From: Bacteroidales bacterium
Lineage (GTDB): Bacteria > Bacteroidota > Bacteroidia > Bacteroidales > JAIPAH01
DNA length: 61,372 nucleotides
Assembly (NCBI GenBank): GCA_021738485.1
Contig: JAIPBX010000005.1
Coordinates: 1 to 61,372 of the forward strand
Reading direction: 5' to 3'
The notes under the pieces are model-generated. The model saw nothing but the letters and a program-made list of their open reading frames with translations, was not told where the DNA came from and made no database searches. Positions 51,815 through 61,300 of the stretch are shown here, one piece after another. Numbering within the stretch: the stretch's first letter is position 1; each line of letters opens with the position of its first letter. The position numbers were made by a program, and so were the translations under genes.

Positions 51815-53116
51815 ATGGATAAAAAAACTATTCTTAAAGAGATAATTGCTGATGAACATGAGGATTCAAAAAGCAATCTGAATCCAAGAGACCTGGAGTT
51901 ACCAATAGATTCAGGCATGATAGTGGTAGTTTCCGGTGTGAGGCGCAGTGGGAAAACATCTTTACTCAAAATTACACGTGATAAACTCATTGCTAATGGT
52001 ACGCCAAAAATAAATACGCTTTTTTTGTCTTTCGATGATGAACGATTAATGTTAAATACCGATGAACTGGACTTAATTCTCCAGGCTTATCAAGAATTGT
52101 ATCCTGATGTACAAATGGGGGAGTGCTATCTCTTTCTGGATGAAATACAGAATATAAGCTATTGGGAGAAATTTATCAGAAGAGTCTTCGACACTAAAAC
52201 CAAAAGAATTTTCCTTTCCGGTTCCAATTCCAAACAATTAGGAAGTGAAATAGCTACTTCTTTGCGAGGCCGCACGTTGCGCTATGAACTTTACCCTCTT
52301 TCATTCCGGGAATATTTGTCTTTTCGGAATACCTCATTGAATTATCACGCATCAAGTAATAAGTCCAAAATTTTGAACAATTTTTATCAATACACCCACA
52401 ATGGAGGTTTTCCTGAAATAGTCAACCGGAAGAAAGAAGAGAGTTTAACTATACTCACAGATTATTATCAGGTTTTGTTATTCAGGGATATCATCGAAAG
52501 ATACAATCTGTCTAAAACCTACCTTCTAAAACCATTTATTCAACGAATGTTTGCTACTCTGACTAAGCCTTTTTCAATAAACAAAATTTTTAAAGAATTG
52601 AAATCTCAGGGTTTGCAGATCTCTAAAGATAACCTTTATGAAATCACAGAATATATTGAGGCCGTATATCTGGCCAAACGGATATATAAATTTAATTATA
52701 GTGTCCTTAACCGCCAAATGAGTGATAAAAAGGTATACTGCATCGATAATGGGCTATTGAATGCCATCACTTTCAAATTCTCAAAGGACGATGGAAAACT
52801 TTTCGAAAACATGATTGCAATCTGGTTATGGAGCAATCAAAACTCCGATATATTTTATTTTAAAGGTAAAAGTGAATGTGATTTTGTTTTATTTGACCGG
52901 GACAAACCATCCTATTGCATTCAGGCGAGCTTTGACATAAGTACTTCAACAACCCTTCAAAGAGAAATAAAAGGCTTAACTGAAGCTATGGACTATTTCG
53001 GCATGGCCAATGGAGTTGTACTAACAGCCGATGTGGAGCGACAAATAAAAGTGAACAATAAATGGATTCATATAATGCCTGCTTATAAAGCAATGATAGA
53101 CAATAAAATGATTTGA
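51815..53116 (+). CDS. AAA_14/DUF4143-type ATP-binding protein
   Basis: VSGVRRSGKTSLL, ECYLFLDEIQNISYWEKFIRRVFD, SGSNSKQLGSEIATSLRGRTLRYELYPLSFREYL. Confidence 0.9.
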   Translation: MDKKTILKEIIADEHEDSKSNLNPRDLELPIDSGMIVVVSGVRRSGKTSLLKITRDKLIANGTPKINTLFLSFDDERLMLNTDELDLILQAYQELYPDVQMGECYLFLDEIQNISYWEKFIRRVFDTKTKRIFLSGSNSKQLGSEIATSLRGRTLRYELYPLSFREYLSFRNTSLNYHASSNKSKILNNFYQYTHNGGFPEIVNRKKEESLTILTDYYQVLLFRDIIERYNLSKTYLLKPFIQRMFATLTKPFSINKIFKELKSQGLQISKDNLYEITEYIEAVYLAKRIYKFNYSVLNRQMSDKKVYCIDNGLLNAITFKFSKDDGKLFENMIAIWLWSNQNSDIFYFKGKSECDFVLFDRDKPSYCIQASFDISTSTTLQREIKGLTEAMDYFGMANGVVLTADVERQIKVNNKWIHIMPAYKAMIDNKMI

Positions 53117-53130
53117 TCGTCGGCAGATAG

Positions 53131-53355
53131 ATTGAATCACATCAAATTGATAAGGATTATAAACGAATTATTAAACTCCCGGATCGCTTCAAAAAGCGAA
53201 AAAAAGTTCGCGTTATTGTCGAAGATATTGAAGAAAGCAGAGAAGAAAAAATGAAGGCGATAAAAAAAGCCTCTGATGACTCACTTTTAAAATCCGGTAT
53301 CGACAGACCACAAAAGATTTTAGATATCTCTATAATGAGCTGGAGTGAAGTATGA
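53131..53355 (+). pseudogene. Antitoxin-like small ORF lacking a standard start codon
   Basis: Open frame IESHQIDKDYKRIIKLPDRFKKRKKVRVIVEDIEESREEKMKAIKKASDDSLLKSGIDRPQKILDISIMSWSEV* with no ATG/GTG/TTG before the conserved-looking part. Confidence 0.4.
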
Positions 53356-53593
53356 GTCCTGTCTAAAAACCCTTATAACCCCTAAATCCCCTGAAGGAGA
53401 ATCTTTTCAGACCAGACTCATGTATACTGAGAGCTAGCATAGACCTTTTAAGTCTATCAAACTCAAATACCTAAACACCTAAGCACTTAAACACTGATTT
53501 ACAAGTCAATAAACATATCACCATACAAACTTACAAACTTACAAACCTATAAACTCCGTTTCTTCATTATCTTCGCATCCAAAACCAGGCATC

Positions 53594-54484
53594 ATGGAAT
53601 ATCAATCAAAACTTAAGCTCTCCCCGGTGGTTGCCGGTACGATGAGCTACGGCAAAGGCGGGAAGGAGCTATCAGCCAGGGATGTGTCCGGCCTTATCCG
53701 AAAAACTTATGAAACAGGTATCACATCTTTTGATATGGCCGATATCTACGGCAATTACACCACAGAGGCACTTTTCGGAGAGGGCTGGAAGAATGCCGGC
53801 ATTCCGCGGGAAAAAGTGCAATTCGTTACTAAATGTGGAATAAAAGCCCCTCAGGATACCCGGCCCGGATATACGGTAAAACATTATGATACTTCATACG
53901 ATTACATCGTTTGGTCAGCCGATAACTCCCTGAAAAATATCCAAACCGACTATCTCGACCTGCTGCTCATCCACCGCCCCGACCCCCTGATGAATCCCCA
54001 TGAGATAGCTGAGGCTTTCCATAAGCTCAGGCAGGATGGGAAAGTACTACATTTCGGGGTCTCCAACTTTACTCCCAGCCAATTCGATCTCTTAAACGAT
54101 GTTTTTCCCCTGGCCACCAACCAGGTGGAAATCTCCCTTCTTCATCGCCAACCATTCCTTGACGGCACGCTGGACCAGTGCATCCGTAAAGGGACACGCC
54201 CTATGGCGTGGGGGCCAATTGCCGCAGGACAGTTTGCCAGCCAGCCATACAGTGAAGCAAAAGAAGTTCATCAAACCCTTCAAACCATTGCCGAAAAGCA
54301 CAATGCAACACCGGCCCAAATCCTGGTGGCCTGGCTGCTCAGGCATCCTTCCGGCATTTACCCGGTAATGGGAACAACGCGTCCCGAAAGACTACAGGAA
54401 GCCATGGAAGCCCAAAAAATCCGGCTATCCCGCGAAGAGTGGTTTGCTCTGTGGGAGGTAGCTGCCGGCGAAGAGGTGCCATAA
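53594..54484 (+). CDS. Aldo/keto reductase
   Basis: GITSFDMADIYGNYTTEALFGEGW, DYLDLLLIHRPDPLMNPHEIAEAFHKLRQDGKVLHFGVSNFTPSQ. Confidence 0.94.
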   Translation: MEYQSKLKLSPVVAGTMSYGKGGKELSARDVSGLIRKTYETGITSFDMADIYGNYTTEALFGEGWKNAGIPREKVQFVTKCGIKAPQDTRPGYTVKHYDTSYDYIVWSADNSLKNIQTDYLDLLLIHRPDPLMNPHEIAEAFHKLRQDGKVLHFGVSNFTPSQFDLLNDVFPLATNQVEISLLHRQPFLDGTLDQCIRKGTRPMAWGPIAAGQFASQPYSEAKEVHQTLQTIAEKHNATPAQILVAWLLRHPSGIYPVMGTTRPERLQEAMEAQKIRLSREEWFALWEVAAGEEVP

Positions 54485-54555
54485 AGCATAAAATTAATTA
54501 CTTGACTAACAGCATATGTTTTTGTATCTTAAAAAAAATACAAACCAGATCCATT

Positions 54556-55278
54556 ATGCTAAGATCAAAAAACATAATCACCATTGGATTGTGCATCACC
54601 ATTGTTTTGGCTCTGTTTTCTTTTACCGAAGCAAACCCGGAAAATCAATCTGAAAGTATGAAACCTAAAAACGAAGAAGTTATAAGACTTCCGCAACCTA
54701 CTACTTCAGGGGACTTATCAGTGGAAGCAGCTATCTCGCAGCGACGTTCTGTTCGGGATTTTTCAGATAAGCCATTGAGTTTGGACCAACTTTCGCAATT
54801 GCTATGGGCCGCCCAGGGCATCACAGGTCCTGAAGGCAAAAAGCGGGCCGCTCCCTCTGCCGGGGCACTGTATCCGTTGGAGCTGTATGTGGTGGCAGGT
54901 TCTTACGTAAAAGATTTGGAAAAAGGCGTTTATCACTACATCCCCGAAGGGCACAAAATCGAGCGCGTCAAAGCAAAGGATTTAAGAGCTGACCTCAGTT
55001 CGGCAGCGCTCAACCAGGAATGGGTCGAAGAAGCCCCGCTAAGTATCGTCATAACAGGCGTATACGAAAGCACCACGCGGAAGTACAAGCATCACGGTGA
55101 ACGGTATGTCCATATGGAAGCCGGACATATCGGCGAAAACCTCGCCCTTCAGGCCGGGAGTCTCGGTCTGGGAATGGTTACGGTTGGAGCCTTTCAGGCA
55201 AACCAGGTTCAGAAAGTGCTAAACCTGCCCAACGATAATCAGCCGCTGTACATTATACCGATGGGGCATCCCAAATAA
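54556..55278 (+). CDS. SagB/ThcOx-type nitroreductase family protein
   Basis: ISQRRSVRDFSDKPLSLDQLSQLLWAAQGITG...RAAPSAGALYPLELYVV. Signal-peptide start at 54556. Confidence 0.88.
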   Translation: MLRSKNIITIGLCITIVLALFSFTEANPENQSESMKPKNEEVIRLPQPTTSGDLSVEAAISQRRSVRDFSDKPLSLDQLSQLLWAAQGITGPEGKKRAAPSAGALYPLELYVVAGSYVKDLEKGVYHYIPEGHKIERVKAKDLRADLSSAALNQEWVEEAPLSIVITGVYESTTRKYKHHGERYVHMEAGHIGENLALQAGSLGLGMVTVGAFQANQVQKVLNLPNDNQPLYIIPMGHPK

Positions 55279-55462
55279 TGACATTCATTTGCAAACCGTT
55301 TCTTTTGACATTAAAAACTATTTCTGTCAAAAAATAGCAAAAATTTGATAATTAGTTCATCTTCTATCAAAATCAGGGGTACTATTTTTCAAACTGTCTT
55401 CATAAGTTTTAATTTTAAACTACAAATTTACGAGTTTTTGTGGAATCTTATTTCAGCATTAC

Positions 55463-55594
55463 TGGTAACGGTCACAGCTATAAAGCGTTGCGTTTTAAAT
55501 CCTGCTCTACTGTCCGTCGTGCATTTAGTTTGTTATTATCTAGAAGATGTTTATAATTACATCAATATCAATGCTTTATAGCTGATGTTGGCAG
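55463..55594 (-). other. attC-like recombination site (vapBC unit)
   Basis: Minus strand: cTGCCAAC-ATCAGCTATAAAGCATTG ... CAACGCTTTATAGCTGTGACC-GTTACCA; imperfect palindrome with unpaired bases, about 130 bp, beginning 13 nt after the vapC stop. Confidence 0.65.
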
Positions 55595-55606
55595 TTTGTT
55601 ACTTAT

Positions 55607-56008
55607 TTACTTCACCCAATTCTCTATTTTTAAATCAGGTATCCTTCTAAATTCTTTTTCGTTATTAGTCACCAATGTCAGCTGCTGACTCTTAGCATGT
55701 GCGGCAATCAAGGTATCTAACGGTCCAATAGGTGTTCCAATTTTTTCCAAATCAGATCGAATCTTTCCATACTCTATTGTCGCAAAATAATCAAAATCCA
55801 AAATCTCTAAGGGAGTTAAAAACTTATCTAAAGCTTCTTGATTTTTCTTTGGATTAGAACTCTTCATTATTCCATAATGCAATTCAGCCAATGTAATCGA
55901 TGAAATTGCTACATCGCCAAGAGATAAAGTATTAAACTTCTCTAAAACCTTTTCAGGTCGCTTTTTTATGATGTAAATACAAATGTTTGTATCAAGCAAA
56001 TAGTCCAT
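55607..56008 (-). CDS. vapC: PIN-domain toxin VapC
   Basis: MDYLLDTNICIYIIKK..., SSITLAELHYG, IGPLDTLIAAHAKSQQLTLVTNNEKEFRRIPDLKIENW. Confidence 0.94.
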   Translation of the reverse strand: MDYLLDTNICIYIIKKRPEKVLEKFNTLSLGDVAISSITLAELHYGIMKSSNPKKNQEALDKFLTPLEILDFDYFATIEYGKIRSDLEKIGTPIGPLDTLIAAHAKSQQLTLVTNNEKEFRRIPDLKIENWVK

Positions 56009-56244
56009 TAATCAAATAGTTCTCTTTGTCGGTTTTCAGGTTGGTCTCTTTCATCCATGAAATCAGGTGTAAAAGAATCTAAACTCTCAAATAAATTCTG
56101 CCAGGGTTTGTGATAAGGTATAATATATAAAGCATTCCCAACTTTCTTAAGATAAACTTTATCATCATCAATCTGCATCTGTTTAGGGATTCGAATGGCT
56201 TGAAATCCCTTCTTATCTTTTATATCAATCGTTTTGAATCCCAT
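56008..56244 (-). CDS. vapB: VapB-like antitoxin
   Basis: AbrB/SpoVT-like GFQAIRIPKQMQIDDDKVYLKKVGNALYIIPY; overlaps vapC by 1 nt. Confidence 0.88.
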   Translation of the reverse strand: MGFKTIDIKDKKGFQAIRIPKQMQIDDDKVYLKKVGNALYIIPYHKPWQNLFESLDSFTPDFMDERDQPENRQRELFD

Positions 56245-56313
56245 AATTTCAATTTTTGTCTAACAAATATAACGAATTTTATACGACTTTTGTTGGCTTC
56301 TCTCAGCAATAAC

Positions 56314-56447
56314 CGCCAACGTTTTGCAGCTAAGAAACGTGGGGCTTTTCAAAGTGATTTCCTGTCCGACCGTGACAAAGGTAGCCACGAAGAACGAACT
56401 TTGCGGAAACCATTGTGTGCCCCATGTTTTCTTAGGTGCTGTTGTGC
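56314..56447 (-). other. attC-like recombination site (SIR2 unit)
   Basis: Minus strand: GCACAAC-AGCACCTAAGAAAACATGGGGC ... GCCCCACGTTTCTTAGCTGCAAAAC-GTTGGCG; about 134 bp imperfect palindrome, 8 nt past the SIR2 stop. Confidence 0.65.
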
Positions 56448-56455
56448 ACTGGCTT

Positions 56456-57637
56456 TTATTTCTTAAAATCTTCAATTCTTATATTGTCAGGAGTTTTTTT
56501 AATTAAACATCCGTTAAATTCATCAATAAATTCACGTTTGTTTTCGGAAGGATCTGGATCAACAACAAACAGTGGTTTGTTCTTGTAATCATATTTTTCC
56601 CTTATCAAATTATTCACTTCGATATCTCCGCAACCATATCCAATCAAAACTAATTCTTCTGAATTCACAAGATTATTTTCAAAGTGAGTGAATACTTTTT
56701 CATAATACCAAGGCTCTCTATACCGTAGTATTTTTGATGTGGTACCCGATAAAAAGTCGGGATGATAATTTATCCAATCGTTTATATAGGTCAATTCTCC
56801 ATCTTTCTCAATTTCTTTAAACAAATCACTTGTGCCAATTCCAAGCTTTATTTTTACATAAGTTTCTATTCCGTTATTCTGAATATGAAAAGGGAATTGG
56901 TCAATACTTCCGTGAAGTTTGTAGAGCCTGAATTTTTTTTCGTATTCATTGGTAAAATAGGGAAGTCGAACTTTATATTTTTCTCCTATATTGCCATAAT
57001 AGGGCGAACCAAGTTCTTCAAATCCATCATCAAGATTTCCTTGTACCCAATCAGAGCTTTTGAATATTTCAAAAAATATGTCATGATTTAAAGTATGAAC
57101 ATGAACAGCACCATCTTCTCCCCATTTTTCTAAACAATTTAAGAATCCCGTGTAGCCTGGAAATATAGGTTTGCAATAATGTACTGGCTCATAGAATTTA
57201 TTGCCTTCTCGGTCAATAAGGTAATGACCTATAAGTTGATTGAATATATTGTTCGTTTTGCTAAGTAGGTTGTGATTGTCAATGTCCGTTTGGTACTCTT
57301 CCCTGAAGTTGTCGCAGAACTCATCAAATTCAGCTATTTCTTTTTCATTTCTGTAGATTTCGTTGTAAAAGTCATAGAACTCTTCATAGTTAAACTCCAT
57401 CTTGGTGTACTCTTGATAGAACTCTATTAATTTAACAATGAAAAATTTCCCTTTCGCATAACTTGAATACCAACATGGGTCTTCATCTTCTTTTTTCTTC
57501 AATAGAACTGTTCCGTCCGTATGAATCCAAAAATCTTCAGGGTCAAGGCTTGTCAATTTTTGATTTAATTGATTTGCAGTCGGGTAACCTTGATTAACAG
57601 AAAATCCTGCTCCTAATAGTAATGAAGTCTGTTTCAT
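56456..57637 (-). CDS. SIR2-domain protein (putative NADase / defence effector)
   Basis: SLLLGAGFSVNQGYPTANQL, HTLNHD, YKLHGSID, LVLIGYGCGDIEVNNLI. Start at MKQTS (57637) is 12 nt inside the unit boundary. Confidence 0.85.
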   Translation of the reverse strand: MKQTSLLLGAGFSVNQGYPTANQLNQKLTSLDPEDFWIHTDGTVLLKKKEDEDPCWYSSYAKGKFFIVKLIEFYQEYTKMEFNYEEFYDFYNEIYRNEKEIAEFDEFCDNFREEYQTDIDNHNLLSKTNNIFNQLIGHYLIDREGNKFYEPVHYCKPIFPGYTGFLNCLEKWGEDGAVHVHTLNHDIFFEIFKSSDWVQGNLDDGFEELGSPYYGNIGEKYKVRLPYFTNEYEKKFRLYKLHGSIDQFPFHIQNNGIETYVKIKLGIGTSDLFKEIEKDGELTYINDWINYHPDFLSGTTSKILRYREPWYYEKVFTHFENNLVNSEELVLIGYGCGDIEVNNLIREKYDYKNKPLFVVDPDPSENKREFIDEFNGCLIKKTPDNIRIEDFKK

Positions 57638-57830
57638 GTTTTGGCTTGTGCACAACGTCTATACATCCGTAATCTTCCATTTATTTCCCTATTATCTGGT
57701 TTGTTTATCGTTCTTCTTTGGATCGAAATATGTACTTCTATGTTTCATCGGTTTAATATTCTTATGCATTGGATTGTGTAAATTTAAAAAAAGTATCTGA
57801 AAAATCAATTTCTTCAATTATAAAATGCCT

Positions 57831-58055
57831 TCACCCCAACACCTCCCTTGCCAGTTTTCGTATAATCATCAGATGTTTGTTCAGCCAGGCGAATAGCTTT
57901 TTTTGCCAGTTACCATCGATTTCAATGCGGATGCCAATAGCTTCGGAAAGTTGCCCAGCGTTTTCGGCAAGCCACGGGGTAAAGTCCCTGGCTTCGTCTT
58001 TCCATAGTTCGTGGGGTTCGACGATTTGGATATTTCCTAAGTCCGGGTTGCTCAT
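57831..58055 (-). pseudogene. Remnant of a DUF4268/PD-(D/E)xK-like protein
   Basis: MSNPDLGNIQIVEPHELWKDEARDFTPWLAENAGQLSEAIGIRIEI resembles the N-terminus of a much longer nuclease-like family but stops after 74 aa. Confidence 0.55.
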
Positions 58056-58260
58056 GATGCAGGTTTTTTGTTATGTGGTTAAGATTCAGATTTTTGTTAA
58101 ACTATAAATATAATAAACATTTTTGTAAAAGCAATTGGAAGAAAGCCTAAGCTAAATGGAGCTTTTGATGTAGTGTTCTGGATATGACCAACAAAGACCT
58201 TCCATCTTCCCCCACCCACAATGCCCTCGCAAAAAGCAAGAAGGTCAAAGCTTATAAACT

Positions 58261-58308
58261 AAATAATCAGCCACCCGGTGGAGAAACCACCCAGGTGACT
58301 GATTATTT
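58261..58308. terminator. Long terminator-like inverted repeat
   Basis: aaataatcagccacccggtgg agaaa ccacccaggtgactgattattt. Confidence 0.8.
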
Positions 58309-58319
58309 ATTGAGACGAA

Positions 58320-61300
58320 TTACAATCCGTTTTCTTCTTTTTCGGTTTGTTTGCGGTTTTGCGTCACCAGCTTATACACCCCGGGTATCACCACCAGATT
58401 GAGGATGGTGGCTGAAAGCAGTCCGCCCAGGATAACCACGGCCATCGGGCTTTGTATCTCGTTGCCTGGCTGACCGCCTTTCAGGGCCAGGGGCAGCAGG
58501 GCCAGTCCGGTAGTGAAGGCCGTCATCAGGATGGGATTCAGCCTATCCAGGGCACCTTCCTTCAGCAGTTCGTGTCCCTGCTTTCCCTCTTTTCGCAGGG
58601 CTTCATACCTCGAAACCAAAAGAATGCCGTTGCGGGTGGCAATACCAAAGAGGCTGATAAACCCGATAGAGGCGGCAATGCTGATAATACCCGTAGTGAA
58701 ATAGACAATCAGTATACCTCCTATCAGGGCCAGGGGCAGGTTGATCAACACAATGAACGAAAGCTTCAGGTCTCTGAACTCCATATAGAGCAACAGGAAG
58801 ATAACAAAAACAGCCAGAATTGCGGCTACAAGCAACATCTTTGAAGCTTTGGCCTCGCTTTCGAACTGTCCCCCATATTCCACGCGATACCCCTGCGGGA
58901 TATCCACGGAGGTATTGATCGTTTCTTTGATATCGTTGACGGCGCCCCGCAGGTCGCCTTCCTGTACGTTGGCGGCTACCACTATCTTTCGCTGCACATC
59001 TTCACGACTGATACGGTTGGGGCTGCTCACCGAGGCTACCCGGGCCACCCGGGCAAGGGGGGTATGCCCTCCGCCGGGCAAGCTGACCAGCATCCTCCGG
59101 ATTTTCCTGATTTTGTCCCTGTCGCTTTCCCGGTAACGGACCACCAGGTCGAAGTATTTCTGTCCTTCATAGATTTCCCCGACCGTTTCTCCTGCCAGGG
59201 CGATATCCACTTGCTCCATAAGCTGTTCGACCGTCATGCCATGAGCCGCCAGCATCTGGCGTTTCGGCTTAATTCGTATCTGCGGCACTTCAGCCTGCTG
59301 GGCCACCGCCACATCGGCCAGCCCGCTGATGGGGCTGATGTTCTGTTCCACTTTTTTACCCAGCTCGTACAACCGGTGAAGGTCGGGACCGAAAATCTTA
59401 ATGGCGATATTGGCCCGTGTACCTGAAAGCATGTGATCGATACGGTGGGCTATGGGTTGCCCCACCGTAATATTGACCCCGGGCACCGAACTCAGCTTTT
59501 CGCGAACCTCCCTGAAAAACTCTTCTTTGCTTTTGTTTTTCAGAGTGAAAGGAACATCGATCTCCGCGCCATTCACGCCCTGGGCATGCTCATCCAGTTC
59601 GGCACGGCCTGTTCGGCGGGTTACCACCTCCACCTGTGGCATTTCAAGCAATAGCTCCTCCACCAGCTTACCGGTTTTGTTGCTTTCTTTCAACGACATT
59701 CCGGGCGGCCCCACCACGCTGAGGGTCATCGAACCCTCATTGAAGTCGGGGAGGAAGCTGCGCCCCAACTGGGTTAGAAGGACAATGCTGACAATAAACA
59801 CCACAAAAGTGATCCCGATGATCGTTTTGGGTCTTTTTAACGAGCGGTTCAGCAGCCCGGCATACCGGTTTCGCAACCATCGTTCCACGCGTGTGCCTTC
59901 TGCTTGTTTCGACAACACCTTTTTGCTTTTAAGCAGATAAGAACACATCACAGGCGTAACCGTTACGGCTACTACCAGCGAAGTCAGCACGGAGGTGATA
60001 AAGGCAATGCCAAGTGGTTTGAGCAAACGCCCTTCCATCCCGCTAAGGAAAAACAGGGGCACAAACGATACGATAATGATGAAAGTGGCGATGATAATGG
60101 AACTTCTTATTTCGACGGACGCATCGCGCACCACCCTGAGTGTGGGTTCCCTTTTTTCCTTGGGCTTGCGGATGTTTTGTCTGAGCCGCTTGAATACATT
60201 TTCCACATCGATGATGGCATCATCCACCAGTGCACCGATAGCTATGGCCATACCGCCGAGGCTCATCGTATTGATTGTGTATCCCAGTAGCTTCAAAACA
60301 ATGACCGATACCAGCAACGACAATGGAATAGCCAGAAGGGAGATAGCTGTGGTGCGCCAGTTCATCAGGAAGATGAACAGGACGATAATCACAAAGAGCG
60401 CTCCCTCCAGCAAGGTCATGTTCAGGTTATTGATGGATGCTTCAATGAAATCGGCCTGTCTGAAAATATGGTTTCGTATCTCCACGCTTTCCGGGAGCGT
60501 TTTTTCCAGGCTGGACACGGCCGCATCAAGCTTTTCGGTAAGCTCCAGGGTGTTGACATCGGGCTGCTTTGCAATCGTCAGAATCACCGCAGGGGACCCA
60601 TTCAAAGAGCCATTACCGATTTTATCCGCCGCCCCGATTTTAACACCTGCCACATCTTTTATTTTGATGGTTTGACCGTTCACCTGTTTCACTACAGCTT
60701 CTTCCAGATGTTTCACCGAGTAAGCACGTCCGCTGCCTTTGATGATGTACTTGTTGCCATGTTGATTGAAAAATCCGCCCGGTGCATTCACATTGGCTTC
60801 CTTTACTTTTTGCTGCAGCTCATGCAGACTCACCTGATAATGCTTGAGTTTCTCCGGGTGTGCATGCACCTGGTATTGCTTGTACTCACCCCCAATCACA
60901 ATCACATTGGCTATTCCGCCGATGGCTTTGATCCGGGGACGGATGGTCCAGTCGGACAAAGTACGCAGTTTCATGGGCGACAGGCTATCCGAGGTGACCC
61001 CGAGCAGCATGACCTCTCCCATGATGGAAGAGATGGGGGCCATGGTTGGCATACCTACATTCGAGGGTAGTTTTTCACGAACCGTGGGGATGCGTTCGCT
61101 GACAATCTGCCGGGCGCGATAAATATCGGTCCCCCAGTTAAACTCCACCCATACGATGGAGAACCCCGCGGTTGACGATGACCTGATCCTCCTTACCCCG
61201 GGCGAGCCATTCATGGCGGTTTCAATCTGATAGGTCACCAGTTTTTCCACTTCCTCCGACTCCATGCCGTGGGCTTCCGTCATGATAGTCACGGTGGGGG

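Noticed and set aside
55345-55581. 78 aa plus-strand ORF
   Set aside because: Mostly inside the attC-like palindrome 55463-55594; hydrophobic composition without domain signal.
56200-56506. ORFs of 60-88 aa on both strands between vapB and SIR2
   Set aside because: They read through the second attC-like palindrome; no support as genes.
58844-61122. Multiple plus-strand ORFs opposite the RND pump
   Set aside because: Shadow ORFs of a high-GC conserved coding region on the minus strand.
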